The notes under the pieces were generated by a model. The model saw only the letters and a list, made by a program, of their open reading frames with translations. It was not told where the DNA came from and did no database searches. The position numbers and the translations under genes are program-made. From Chitinophagaceae bacterium (lineage in GTDB: Bacteria; Bacteroidota; Bacteroidia; Chitinophagales; Chitinophagaceae), in contig JADJKL010000006.1 of the NCBI GenBank assembly GCA_016706055.1, positions 336,573-400,572 of the forward strand: a stretch of DNA of 64,000 nucleotides. Direction: 5' to 3'. Below, in pieces: positions 21,201-31,612 of the stretch (positions are counted from its first letter, which is position 1; every line of letters starts with the position of its first letter).

Positions 21201-22796
21201 TTATTTGTTTTCTGTAACAGTTCCTTCAAAAAGAAGGGAAATGCTCGGATCTGCAATAATGCTGACGGGTTTTTCAGCCAGGGCAAGAGTAAAGGTTTCC
21301 ATTTTTTTAGAAATATCAAATTTTTGAACTGAAGATTTTCCTTTGCTTGTAGTAATTGAAATTTCCAAGGGAAATTGAAAAGCATCGCCTTTTTGTAGCT
21401 GCTCTGTCGTTATGGTTAATCTCTTGCTGGAAGCATTATAACTCCAATTGATTTTAAGATTGGGATTAGCAGCTGTAAACAACCATTGTTTAAAGAATTG
21501 TTTTAGGTCTTTCCCTGAAACTTTTTCAAATACTTTTCGCAAATCATCTGTATCGGCCACACTTCCTCCATAAGTTGAATAATAAAGTTGAATACTTTTC
21601 CAGAATATTGAATCGCCCAACTCACGACGAAGCATATGCAACACCCAGCCACCTTTCTGGTAACTGTTGGCATTTAGCAATGTCATATAATCTTTTGTAT
21701 TGTTCACCACAGGCAATGCGTTTCTTTTGCCAAAATCAATGACTTGTTCTCTGTCTTCTTTTAGCATGGCAATAGCAGTGTCTTTTCCATATTTATTTTC
21801 CATGTAAAGAATGGTCATGTAAGTTGCAAAACCTTCACTCAGCCATAAATGTGCAAAGGATTTTTCAGTTGCAAAATTACCAAACCATTGATGAGCTATT
21901 TCATGAACTAGTAACGATTCTGATTGCCGATTACCATTTATGGAGTATTCGGAATAGAAAATAGTATTTGCGTTTTCCAAACCGCCAAACATAGTTTTGG
22001 ATTGTACATTGGCTAATTTCTTATAAGCATACGGCCCAACATTATCAATAAACCAAGGAAGTATTTCTGCGGCCTGTGCATAATCGTAAAACCCTTTGTC
22101 TCTGTCTTCGGGATAAACCCAACTGTAAATTGGAATACAATCATTGATAGTGCCTGAAAGATTTACGGCAAAATCAGCCACACCAATTACCATTACTTTA
22201 GTAGAGATTGGCACATCTTCTTTCCAGTGTGTTCTTTTTTTATTATCAGCAAGATTAGTTTCTTCAATTTGAATGCCGTTGGATACAACCTGGTAATGTT
22301 GCGGAGCGGTTACAATAAATTCTACTGATGCTTTATCGGCAGGGTCTTCCTTGCAAGGTATCCAGTTATGTCCACGGTCGGGCCAGTTGTCGGCAAAGAA
22401 TGTTCTTTTGCCATATTTGTTTTTAGAAATAATGAGGCCATCTGCGGGAATTCCTTTATATATGATAGTATAAGTTGCAGTGTCATTGACAGCGGTTTTT
22501 TGGGATAGATCAATCTGGCAAATTCGCAATCCGGGATCAGCTTTTGCATTCTTTGCGTTGGGCCCTATAATATCTACTATCGACATTGCTTTCCCTCTTT
22601 TATCAGGTTGCACAAGATCAAATTCAAGCCGTGTGGCAGATTCCAGAAATTTTACAGTTATGTCTGCTCTGCCATAAATAGTGTCATTCTCATCATTCAG
22701 TTCAATGCTATATTTATAATGCAGCACATCAATATTGCTTTGTGCCTGAACAGATGAAAATGTAATAAGGAATAAAAGGGGCAAGGCAAACTTCAT
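21201..22796 (-). CDS. M1 family metallo-aminopeptidase, secreted
   Basis: Intact at 531 residues with a signal peptide ending VQAQ. The substrate-anchoring exopeptidase motif GGLEN is at 271-275, the zinc site HEIAH at 298-302 and the third ligand Glu at 321 in WLSEGFATY. It removes N-terminal residues from peptides in the periplasm or outside the cell. It is shorter than E. coli PepN and lacks that enzyme's large C-terminal helical domain, as is usual for the Bacteroidota secreted subgroup; a fibronectin-like beta domain follows the catalytic region. Confidence 0.92.
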   Translation of the reverse strand: MKFALPLLFLITFSSVQAQSNIDVLHYKYSIELNDENDTIYGRADITVKFLESATRLEFDLVQPDKRGKAMSIVDIIGPNAKNAKADPGLRICQIDLSQKTAVNDTATYTIIYKGIPADGLIISKNKYGKRTFFADNWPDRGHNWIPCKEDPADKASVEFIVTAPQHYQVVSNGIQIEETNLADNKKRTHWKEDVPISTKVMVIGVADFAVNLSGTINDCIPIYSWVYPEDRDKGFYDYAQAAEILPWFIDNVGPYAYKKLANVQSKTMFGGLENANTIFYSEYSINGNRQSESLLVHEIAHQWFGNFATEKSFAHLWLSEGFATYMTILYMENKYGKDTAIAMLKEDREQVIDFGKRNALPVVNNTKDYMTLLNANSYQKGGWVLHMLRRELGDSIFWKSIQLYYSTYGGSVADTDDLRKVFEKVSGKDLKQFFKQWLFTAANPNLKINWSYNASSKRLTITTEQLQKGDAFQFPLEISITTSKGKSSVQKFDISKKMETFTLALAEKPVSIIADPSISLLFEGTVTENK

Positions 22797-22866
22797 ACGG
22801 GAAAATTTTGCAAAAGATAATTAATTCAGCAATAAGAACAATAGAGTGGTAGTATGGTTGCAGCAA

Positions 22867-24183
22867 TTATAATTTTTCCAGCATCTCCACCACTTTTTCT
22901 CTTTTTAGAATTACGTAACCAATCCGATCTTCGCTAATACCTTCTTTTAATTGATAACTAAATTCTAATTGTTCGTTATTCACATTCGTTTCAAAATAAC
23001 GGAATGATAGATTTGGATATTCTCTAAGTTCTTCACCTATTTCATATAAGTGAGTGGAAAGTATGAACAGAGAGTTCTTTATTTTCATCAATCCTTTAAT
23101 AACGGTAAGCGAACACTTCATGGCATCCTGCACATTAGTGCCTTTGAATAATTCATCAATCAGCACCAGCCATTTTTTACCATTGTTTATTTTCTCAATG
23201 GTATTCTTTATCCGTTGCACTTCATTAAAGAAGAAGCTTTCGCCTTTGGCGATATTATCAACTACATTGATATTGCTTAGCAAGCCATCAAACAAGGTGA
23301 GTTTCATTTTTTGTGCAGGTACACCCATGCCAATATGAGCAAGGAAAACTGCAGAGCCAACTGCTTTTATCAAAGTGCTTTTGCCAGCCATATTTGCTCC
23401 AGTCAAAAAAAGAAAGTTATGCTCCGGATTCATTTGAAGATCGTAGGGCACAGGCTCTGGCAACAAAATATGATACAATCCTTTTGCATCTACCAATGGT
23501 GTTTGTTGCTCTGCAAATTCTGGAAAGGATAAGTTATAGGTTTTTACTGCTACCGCCATCGAGTACCATGCATCCAGGCGGCTGAAGATATCTATCATCT
23601 CCAGTGTATTTGTTTTATAATTACCACGAAGATGAAACCCGAAATATAAATTCTGACGTACAGAGAATTTATCTCCATGCTCAGTTTCAGATAATCTTTC
23701 TAATGGTTGTTGTTTTAAAAGTCCATTTATACGGTCAATGTATAATTGAATATTAGCAGGAAGGTCAAGGTTGTTAAGTAACTCTGCAATCTTTTTAATG
23801 CCTCTGTAGAAGTCTGCAAAATGCGTCATGGAATATTTTACCATGGCGTAGTCTTCGCTGTGCAGCCATTTGTAAAACATATTATTGAAAGAAGCTGGTG
23901 CTTCGCTGATAGGATCAAGCGGATAATCTAAAAACTTATCCATCACCAGCATAGTGCCATTACTGATATCCGTTGGCCAATCTTTTACATGCTCCATAAA
24001 AGTGCGGATCACTTTCTGTGTGCCCAAAATCTTATCCAGGCTATCATGCGGTTCACTAAAGAATTTGCGCAGCCATTCTCTGCCACCAACGGTACGGGTA
24101 AAGTTGAGTTTATGAAAGATAGAAAACTCTTCTTCAGTATGAAAGATCGATATGTCGCTGAATGATGTATTGTCTATTTGCAT
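22867..24183 (-). CDS. MutS-like ATPase without mismatch-recognition domain
   Basis: 438 residues. The N-terminal part is a helical core/clamp-like region (REWLRKFFSEP ... LGTQKVIRTF), and the C-terminal part is the MutS ATPase: TGANMAGKST at 261-270, LVLIDELFKGTN and a STHLYEIGEEL block. Domains I and II (mismatch contact and connector) are absent, so this is not MutS1. It is not MutS2 either, as no Smr domain is seen. Short MutS-like proteins of this kind are common in Bacteroidota and their substrate is not settled. It lies 50 bases after pyrC on the same strand. Confidence 0.85.
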   Translation of the reverse strand: MQIDNTSFSDISIFHTEEEFSIFHKLNFTRTVGGREWLRKFFSEPHDSLDKILGTQKVIRTFMEHVKDWPTDISNGTMLVMDKFLDYPLDPISEAPASFNNMFYKWLHSEDYAMVKYSMTHFADFYRGIKKIAELLNNLDLPANIQLYIDRINGLLKQQPLERLSETEHGDKFSVRQNLYFGFHLRGNYKTNTLEMIDIFSRLDAWYSMAVAVKTYNLSFPEFAEQQTPLVDAKGLYHILLPEPVPYDLQMNPEHNFLFLTGANMAGKSTLIKAVGSAVFLAHIGMGVPAQKMKLTLFDGLLSNINVVDNIAKGESFFFNEVQRIKNTIEKINNGKKWLVLIDELFKGTNVQDAMKCSLTVIKGLMKIKNSLFILSTHLYEIGEELREYPNLSFRYFETNVNNEQLEFSYQLKEGISEDRIGYVILKREKVVEMLEKL

Positions 24184-24233
24184 AGTGTCAATAGTGAATT
24201 GTCAATAGTAAATCACCATTGACGATTGCCGGT

Positions 24234-25567
24234 TTATCTGTTAAATACGAGTCGTTGTCCTTGTTGAGATTCATTCCACTCACCGTTTCCATACACTAAA
24301 TGTCCGTTTATAAACGTATGAGTTATGGTAGCCGGAAATTCAAATCCTTCTAACGGACTCCAGCCGCATTTATATAAAATGTTTTCTTTCGTTACTGTTG
24401 AACTGCTATTCATATCAACAATTACAAGGTCTGCATGATAGCCTTCTCTTATATAGCCTCTTTCTTTTATCTGGAAACAATCAGCCACAGCATGGCTCAT
24501 TTTCTCTGCTATCTTTTCTAAACTTATTCTTCCTTCTTTATAATAATGCAACATTAATAATAAAGGATGCTGCACCAATGGCAATCCTGCATGAGCTTTC
24601 ATATATGGTTCATTCTTTTCTTCCCAGGTATGCGGTGCATGGTCAGTTGCAATTACATCGAGCCTGTCGTCAAGTAAAGCTTTCCATAATGCTTCTTTAT
24701 TATTCGCTGCTTTTATGGCAGGATTGCATTTTATCTGGTTACCAAGCCGTTCATAATCATCACTGGTAAAATGTAAATGATGTACACATACTTCGGCAGT
24801 AATACGTTTTTCTTTTAATGGAAACATATTGGTAAAGAGCTGTAATTCTCTTTCTGTAGTAATGTGTAATATGTGCAGCCTTGTGTTATACTTTTTGCTA
24901 TCTGTATTGCATACAGCGAAGACTCATAACAAACTTCTTCATCTCTGATGATGGGATGGTCAGCCGCAGTCAATTCCCTGCCCAATGCTTTTGCTTTTTC
25001 AAGATTCTGCCGGATAATCTTTTCATCTTCACAATGTGTGGCAATCAATACTTCGCTTTCCCGGAATATCTTATCCAACGTATTGGGATTGTCCACCAGC
25101 ATATTGCCAGTGCTGGCAACCATCAATATTTTTACACCGCAGATGTCTTTCTTCTTGTCATTTGTTTTTAATACTTCATCTGCATTATCATTGCCAGTAC
25201 CCATAAAGAAAGAATAATTGGCTAATGATGTTTGTGCGCCGATTTTATATTTTTCCTCCAGCAGTTCTTGTGTCAATGCATTCGGCACTGTATTCGGCAT
25301 TTCCATAAAACTGGTAACACCGCCTGCCACTGCTGCTTTAGATTCAGTATAAATAGTTGCTTTATGTGTAAGTCCCGGCTCACGGAAATGCACCTGGTCG
25401 TCGATACATCCGGGAAATAAATACTTGCCTTCACCATTTATTTCTGTACCAGATGCGTTGATATTAGGTGCAATTTTTTCTATTCTATTATTTCGAATTA
25501 ATAAGTCCGAAGTTATTATCCGACCTTCATTTACAAGTTGAATATTTTTTATCAGATATGTTGACAT
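24234..25567 (-). CDS. pyrC: Dihydroorotase, class I type, frameshifted
   Basis: Amidohydrolase that closes carbamoyl-aspartate to dihydroorotate. The zinc-binding block is DDQVHFREPG and the C-terminal block IATDHAPHTWEEK carries the metal-ligand Asp; GVTSFMEMPNTVPN lies between. Joined length is about 444 residues. The frame breaks near 24,888: on the coding strand GCAAAAAGTATAAC lacks one A, and with it the text reads KKYNTRLHILHITTERELQLF, a normal family stretch. Length and the HFREPG motif place it with the class I (subtilis-type) enzymes. pyrD lies 17 kb away, so the pathway is not an operon here. Confidence 0.9.
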
Positions 25568-25682
25568 TCAAAATGACTGTTTATATTGTGATGCAAATTA
25601 GAGTTCTTATTATTAAATAATACTAATGAGCTTAAGATTTGATAATTCGAAAATTAACACTTTTGGAACAAATTAAGATAGT

Positions 25683-26779
25683 ATGAAGGCTGATAGAATA
25701 AGACGACATAAATATGGGTTCTTTAGGATCTCTTTTTTATAGTTACTTTATTATTTCTTTCTGTAGCGTTAGTACCTTTTCTTTCTTCGGGTGGCTGGTG
25801 GTTTATTGCAATTCTGGGTCTGATTTATCCATTTCTTCTACTTTTAGAAATAATATTTTTAATTATCTGGGCGGTTAAAAGTCAAACTTGTTTTTATTTC
25901 AGCCTTGGCGTTATTATTGAATTGGCAGCAATTGTCAGTTATATTAGCAATAAAAGGAACAACAGCTTCTGTTAGTATTAAGGAAGAGAAAAGCCTCAGG
26001 GTATTATCTTGGAATGTTTCTCGTTGGGATGAAAGGAATAAAGAGAAAAGGGAGGGCAAAGTTATCGTCAATTGATGTTTGATTATATAGAATATCTGAA
26101 TGCGGATGTTTTATGCCTGCAGGAATTCTTTGAATGTACCGACCCGAAATATTTTGAAGCAAATATTCCGGAACTGCAAAAGCTGGGGTTCACTTATTTT
26201 CATTTCTATCCAATTGTTAAAATTTTTCAGGATAAGTTTCAATATGGGCTGGCTATATTTTCAAGGCATCCTATAGTTGACACAGGAAGTTATTCTAATT
26301 ATGCAAGAATTCACTCTGAAGGTCTAATATATTGCGATATTGTATTTGGAGATAATAAATTTCGGATATTCAATACACATTTAGAATCGCCTGGTTTTGG
26401 AAAAGAAGATTTCACAGAAGCAGGCTCAGTAAAGCCATCAAAAAACCTGATTAATAAGCTTAAGAATAGCTATAATTATAGAAATATACAGGCAAATTCA
26501 GCCGCTGAAATTATTCGTAATAGCCCCAATCCCGTTATAGTATGCAGTGATATTGGGGATGTCCCAAATTCTTATGCGTATTTTAAATTAAAGGGTAATT
26601 TGAGAGATGCCTTTCTTAATAAAGGCAGTGGTTTTGGTAGAACTTACCGGTTTATTTCCCCTACCTTAAGGATTGATTATCTGTTTGTTGATAAGAAAAT
26701 TCAAGTACAGAATTTTTATCTTCCAAATATTGGTTATTCCGATCACCTACCACTCATTTCTGATTTGAGATTTAAATAA
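25683..26779 (+). CDS. Endonuclease/exonuclease/phosphatase-fold protein with N-terminal membrane segments, frameshifted
   Basis: From the ATG at 25,683 the text gives a basic start, two hydrophobic segments (LSVALVPFLSSGGWWFIAILG; LLLLEIIFLIIWAVKS) and then the EEP domain: LRVLSWNVSRWD, DVLCLQEFFE, IFNTHLES, and YSDHLPLISDL at the end. Frame changes are needed near 25,738, 25,880 and 26,060; the last 236 residues are uninterrupted. The residue that is normally the catalytic Asn of GDFN reads Gly here (SDIGDVPNSYAY), which could be real loss or another base error. Membrane-anchored EEP proteins of this layout are common in Bacteroidota; substrate unknown. Confidence 0.78.
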
Positions 26780-27132
26780 TTGAGTTTTTATAGTGTTAGG
26801 GGCATGCTCAAAAATTCAATAATACAAATTGTGTAGTAACTCCAATGGGTTTAATTTTGGGTTATTATTTTAAAAGATTCCCCATTATTTTTTGGATTTC
26901 CGATATTTTGATTACTTTAGTAGTCAAATGTGGTTTTTACGTTTTTTTTAGTAAAATCACTACCTCAAATCCTTCCACTGAACAACCCTACCAATTTTCC
27001 TTTCGATTTGCCTCTTTCAAAATCCTAAGTAAAAAATCAAAAGATTTTAATGGCGAATGTATGCCTGTTCCAATTTCTATGATTTGTGATTATTGAATTT
27101 GATCATTTATCAATCCGTTAACCCCTTAGTAT
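26780..27132. other. 353-base gap before the exopolysaccharide locus
   Basis: AT-rich with several T and A runs. A short open reading frame (26,845-27,096, 83 codons) shows no family resemblance and no start context, and I regard it as chance. The stretch presumably holds the promoter of the locus that begins at 27,133, but no convincing promoter motif was found. Confidence 0.4.
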
Positions 27133-27513
27133 ATGAACAGGACTATTCTAAGTATAAATGTAAATCGACCGATGAATTATCTGTTACAAACGGTACTTTC
27201 TAAAAAGTATCATTTTGTTTCTGTATCAGATGTTTTTTTCGCTATGTCGAGTTTAAGAAAAAATAAAGATATAAATCTTGTTATTGCTGATATTGATAAT
27301 GCTGAACAGGATATTTGGGAACTTATAGAACATATAAATACTAGCAAATTGTATCAAACGTCTATCATAGTTCTTTGTAGCGAAAATGATGCCAAAATTG
27401 ATGCAAAAATGAAAGAGTTGGGATTAAAAAATTTAGTGAAGAAGCCTTTTAGTCCTCCCGAATTAGTTAAGAAAATTGATGAAATTATGTTGACTGAAGT
27501 TATACATGATTAA
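27133..27513 (+). CDS. Stand-alone receiver-domain protein, degenerate
   Basis: 126 residues, a single CheY-like fold with no output domain. The phosphoacceptor position is retained as D53 (LVIADIDNAEQDIWEL), with S83 and K104 (VKKPFS) in place. The acidic pair that normally binds Mg2+ at the end of strand one is replaced by INVN (8-11), so phosphorylation may be weak or absent. It begins the exopolysaccharide run, 24 bases before a sugar transferase that itself carries a receiver-like domain. It may regulate the locus by protein contact; this is inference. Confidence 0.82.
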   Translation: MNRTILSINVNRPMNYLLQTVLSKKYHFVSVSDVFFAMSSLRKNKDINLVIADIDNAEQDIWELIEHINTSKLYQTSIIVLCSENDAKIDAKMKELGLKNLVKKPFSPPELVKKIDEIMLTEVIHD

Positions 27514-27537
27514 CCTTAAACCTACAACCTCATCCTT

Positions 27538-28686
27538 ATGTTTTTAGAAACTTACCCTAAACTTGAATCCTGGCCACACAAAAGAGAACTGAATGTTGTC
27601 AAACCAGATAATCGGCAAGTAAATTTTACCTATCTGTACATTGGAAAACATTCAGCAGCAGAGTTATTCTTACATTCCTCATTTAAATCTGGTCAGATCA
27701 TTCCCAGTCTTTTTGTTGCCAGAGAAGTTCTTGATTCTATTTTATATAATAATACAGAGCTTCCTGATGCAATTATTGTCGATTTATTTTTGGATAAAGT
27801 AGAATACCATGACTTTGTAAAATTTCTAGAAAGAAGAAAAATTGATAAACTGGTTTCTATTTTATACAACGAAAACAAATTGGGTATCAATGATATTAAT
27901 TTTTTAAAGTATAATCAACTGGTTGATGATGTTTTTAATATTCAGAACAAAAGTTTGAATTTCGATAAGAAAATTTCCTTTCTTAAAAAAGTGAAAAAGC
28001 AAACTATTCCACTACAAATAAGTAGTTCAATTAAAAAAGATGTTATTAATACAAATTTTTCAGGGAGATCTATGTTCTGGAAAAGGGTAATAGATATTAC
28101 CATATCTTCTCTATTATTGATAGCCGCTTTTCCTCTGTTTTTGATTATAGCAATCGGAATTAAGTTGGAAAGCCGGGGGCCTATTTTTTATAATGCACTA
28201 AGAGCCGGAAGAGGGTTTAGGATTTTTAATTTTTATAAATTCAGGACGATGGAAGTGGATGCAGATAAAAAGGTGGGTTCGGTGAAACATTTGAATAAAT
28301 ATGCCAATACTGAAAAGGGAGTAGGATTCCTGAAGATTTATAACGATCCCCGTGTTACTAGATTTGGCAAATTTCTAAGGAAAACCAGCCTGGATGAATT
28401 ACCTCAACTAATTAATGTTTTAAAAGGCGATATGTCTCTTGTAGGTAATAGGCCCTTGCCTATTTATGAAGCTTCAACATTGACTACCAACGAGTTTGTT
28501 GAACGTTTTATGGCCCCTGCTGGTATTACAGGTCTTTGGCAAATAAAAAAGAAGAGTAAACCAAATATGACTGCTGAGGAAAGAATTGGTTTGGATATCT
28601 CTTATGCCCGCAAGCATAATTTTCTATATGACATTAAAATCATAGCCAAAACACCGGGAGCATTGTTTCAAAACACTAACTCCTAG
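27538..28686 (+). CDS. Receiver-like domain fused to phosphoglycosyl transferase (initiating sugar transferase)
   Basis: 382 residues. Residues about 31-135 resemble a receiver fold (YLYIGKH ... DAIIVDLFLDK with D82 ... VSILYNENKL) but lack the usual Lys-Pro ending. After a 40-residue linker comes one membrane helix (184-206) and a monotopic phosphoglycosyl transferase domain: KFRTME, catalytic Asp286-Glu287 in SLDELPQL, GDMSLVGNRPLP and AGITGLWQI. This enzyme class moves a sugar phosphate onto undecaprenyl phosphate, starting a repeat unit on the inner membrane. The domain is at the C-terminus with a single helix, as in the short class. The fusion suggests regulated initiation. Confidence 0.88.
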   Translation: MFLETYPKLESWPHKRELNVVKPDNRQVNFTYLYIGKHSAAELFLHSSFKSGQIIPSLFVAREVLDSILYNNTELPDAIIVDLFLDKVEYHDFVKFLERRKIDKLVSILYNENKLGINDINFLKYNQLVDDVFNIQNKSLNFDKKISFLKKVKKQTIPLQISSSIKKDVINTNFSGRSMFWKRVIDITISSLLLIAAFPLFLIIAIGIKLESRGPIFYNALRAGRGFRIFNFYKFRTMEVDADKKVGSVKHLNKYANTEKGVGFLKIYNDPRVTRFGKFLRKTSLDELPQLINVLKGDMSLVGNRPLPIYEASTLTTNEFVERFMAPAGITGLWQIKKKSKPNMTAEERIGLDISYARKHNFLYDIKIIAKTPGALFQNTNS

Positions 28687-28753
28687 CTAAAGGCTGGTAT
28701 TTTTCCTATTTCCATAGTATCTTTATCTAATTCTAGTACCCAAAAACTTAATA

Positions 28754-29682
28754 ATGCAAAAGGAAAACCTTCCTTTTATATCCATTATAACTTTAAACTG
28801 GAATAGTTTAAATTATACTCTTCAATTTTTAGAATCAACAAGGACTTTGACTTATAGAAATTTTGAAGTTTTAGTTGTTGATATGAATTCTGATCAAGAT
28901 CCGACTAGTGAAATTAATGGTAATAATTATGCCAACACAAAAGTCTTGCGATGTGAAAAGAATTTAGGATTTTCCGGGGGAAATAATTTTGGTATTGAAC
29001 AAGCAAAAGGGGATTTTCTTTTCGTTGTAAATAACGATACAGAACTAACTCCTGAAATTTTAAATTCTCTAATAGAACCTTTTTATAAGGATTCTACAGT
29101 AGGTGTCACATGCCCAAAGATTCGCTATTATGATATGCCTTCCATAATTCAGTATGCAGGATTTAACCCTTTTAATTTTGTTACAGGAAGAACATCTTCA
29201 GTCGGTAGCGGTAAAGTAGATTCTGGTCAATACGATTTACCGGGTTATACATTCGGTGCACATGGTTGTGCGATGATGGTGAAAAGAGATATTATTTCCA
29301 AAGCCGGGTTTTCCCAAAAAATTATTTTCTTTATTACGAAGAGTGGGATTGGAGCTTAAGAATTATTAAGTCTGGCTTCAAAATATTTTATCAGCCTGCA
29401 GCACTAATTTATCATAAGGCATCTATGTCTATTGGAAAAGGAAATCCTATCAAAATATTTTATCATATAAGGAATAGAATATTGTTAATTAAAAGAAATG
29501 GTACTGGTTTACAGCTTTTCCTTTTTATGGTATATATGCTAATCGTTATTTTCCCCTTTAATGTAATTAAACATTTAGTGAAATTAGAATTTGACAAACT
29601 AAAATACTTTTTAAAAGGAACAATAAATGGTGTTTTAGCATCACGATTTTCTAATAATTATTATTTGGGAATAAAATCATAA
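28754..29682 (+). CDS. Glycosyltransferase family 2 (rhamnosyltransferase-like), frameshifted
   Basis: Joined length about 309 residues. ISIITLNWNSLNYT opens the GT-A fold; NLGFSGGNNFGI and VVNNDTEL (the DxD-equivalent) follow, then GAHGCAMMVKRDI and, in the second frame, YYEEWDWSLRI, the E-D/E-W acceptor block typical of rhamnosyltransferase-like GT2. The frame breaks near 29,325 around GGGTTTTCCCAAAAAATTATTTTC. A hydrophobic segment (LFLFMVYMLIVIFPF) follows the catalytic domain. It likely adds a sugar to the lipid-linked repeat; donor unknown. Confidence 0.87.
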
Positions 29683-29694
29683 AGTTATTATTCA

Positions 29695-30817
29695 ATGGGG
29701 AAAACCAAGGTTTTAGAATGTATAAGGCAGGGCCAAATTGGTGGTGGAGAATCTCATTTATTAGATATTATTGCACATATTGATAAGGAAAAATATAACC
29801 CAATTGTTCTTTCTTTTTCGGATGGTCCGATGATTGATGCCCTCAATCAAATGAAAATCGAGAATTATGTCATTCCTTCTAAAAGGGCTTTTGATTTTTC
29901 GGTTTTTACTAGGGTTAGGAAATTATTAATTGACTTAAATGTTTCGATAATTCATGTGCACGGCACCAGGGCAAATTCAAATATTGTGCGGGTAGCAAAA
30001 TCACTGCAAATTCCGTTAGTATATACAATACATGGCTGGTCTTTTCATCCGGATCAAAATTTTTTTTAAACGAAAGCTTAGAATTTTAGGAGAAAAATAT
30101 CTTACTTCTAAATCTGATTTTAATATTTCAGTATCAGAATCAAATAAATTAACAGGTCAAAAATTGATCAAAGGGTTTAATTCTGAAGTTATTAATAATG
30201 GAATAAACCAATTTAAGTTTAATCCACAAAGAAAGTTTTTGGATATACGGAAAGAACAGGGATTGTCTGTTGATGATATAATCGTTCTTTTTTTGGCAAG
30301 GTTCACTGGTCATAAACAGCCCTTAATTTTAATTGAGGCATTTTCGAAAGCAGTTCAGAAAAATAAAAAATTACATTTGTTAATGGTGGGAGAGGGTGAC
30401 CAAAAAGTTGAAGGAATTAAACTTGTTGATAAATTGAAAATAAAAGAAAAAGTTACTTTTTTGCCTTTCCGAACAGATGTTCCTGATATTCTTTCGGCTT
30501 CTGATATTTATGTTTTGCCTTCGTTATGGGAAGGATTACCAATTGGGTTATTAGAAGCGATGGCAATGGGGAAAGCAGTTATCGGGTCAAATGTAGATGG
30601 GACATGTGAAATAATTGATAACTCTATCAATGGATTTTTAATCGACAAAGAAAATTTAGTTAAGGGTGTTGAAGAAAAAATAGCATTACTGGGATCGAGC
30701 AAGAAGTTGCGAGAAGATTTGGGAAAAAATGCTATAAAAACTATAAGCACAAAGTATGATGCAACGGAAATGACTAGAAAAATAGAAAAAGTATACACCA
30801 AATTGATCAAGAAGTAA
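29695..30817 (+). CDS. Glycosyltransferase family 4, frameshifted
   Basis: Two Rossmann halves of a GT-B enzyme, about 373 residues joined. N-terminal GQIGGGESHLLDII and IIHVHGTRANS; C-terminal LFLARFTGHKQP, LMVGEGDQ and EGLPIGLLEAMAMGKAVIGS, the E-x7-E nucleotide-sugar block. The break is at a T8 run near 30,060 (HPDQN / FFKRKLRIL). It starts 12 bases after the GT2 gene and ends 12 bases before the methyltransferase gene, consistent with one operon. Confidence 0.88.
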
Positions 30818-30829
30818 CAAAGCACTACA

Positions 30830-31594
30830 ATGGAATATTCAAGATATGCAGATATTAAAAGATTGAACTTTATTACTGCTGAGCTGCAGAAACAACTTCA
30901 AAATGATGCAGAAATTTTAGATGTTGGTTGTGGTAATGGTATTATTGCAAGAGCTTTAGGTAAGAATGGCTTTAATGTTTATGGCATTGATGTAAGTGAA
31001 AAAGCAATAGAAAAGGCTAGAGAATTAAATGAGTGTAAAAATGTACACTTTGACTCTATAAATGCTGAAGAGCTAGTGGCTGAAAAAAAGCAATATCATG
31101 CGGTCATTTGCAGTGAAGTCTTAGAACATTTACATGAGCCCAGTCGTCTTTTAGGTGTAATTAATGAAATACTATATGATGACGGAATTCTAATTGTAAC
31201 TGTTCCTAATGGTAAAGGGCCAAGAGAGCTATTTGTAACAAGGCCATTAATAAAAATGGAAAAAAAAAATAATTGGCTTTGGAAAAGTGTCAAGAAAGTT
31301 AAAGGAGTTTTTGGGTATAAAGGGACAACTATTCAATCCGATGCGGATAGCTTAACTCATCTTCAATTTTTTACGAAAAGTAGTCTTGGAAAACTGGCAG
31401 AATCAAGCGGATTTAGTATAAAAAAATTTGGTAAAACTAATTTTGTTGAAGATGTTTTTCCTTTTTCATTATTGACTAAACATTTTGTGGGGTTGCAAAA
31501 ATTGGACTGTAAGATTGCTGAATTATTGCCTTATAGTTTAACGGGTGGATTCGTATCAGTATGGGAAAAAAATAGTTTGAGAAAACCTAATTAG
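30830..31594 (+). CDS. Class I SAM-dependent methyltransferase
   Basis: Intact at 254 residues. SAM-binding motif I ILDVGCGNGIIARAL at 29-43, the acidic end of strand two (YGIDVSEKA), and motif IV HAVICSEVLEHLHEP are all present. Within this locus it probably methylates a sugar or caps the growing glycan, but UbiG/Coq3-like methyltransferases cannot be assigned a substrate from sequence. No membrane segment is evident. Confidence 0.87.
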   Translation: MEYSRYADIKRLNFITAELQKQLQNDAEILDVGCGNGIIARALGKNGFNVYGIDVSEKAIEKARELNECKNVHFDSINAEELVAEKKQYHAVICSEVLEHLHEPSRLLGVINEILYDDGILIVTVPNGKGPRELFVTRPLIKMEKKNNWLWKSVKKVKGVFGYKGTTIQSDADSLTHLQFFTKSSLGKLAESSGFSIKKFGKTNFVEDVFPFSLLTKHFVGLQKLDCKIAELLPYSLTGGFVSVWEKNSLRKPN

Positions 31595-31612
31595 AAAATA
31601 GCAACCAGAACT

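Noticed and set aside
24815..24895. Programmed ribosomal frameshift in pyrC
   Set aside because: An A5 run is present, but dihydroorotase is not known to use recoding and the same kind of break occurs in unrelated genes across the window.
26845..27096. 83-codon open frame before the exopolysaccharide locus
   Set aside because: No family resemblance, composition unlike coding sequence nearby, and no support from context.
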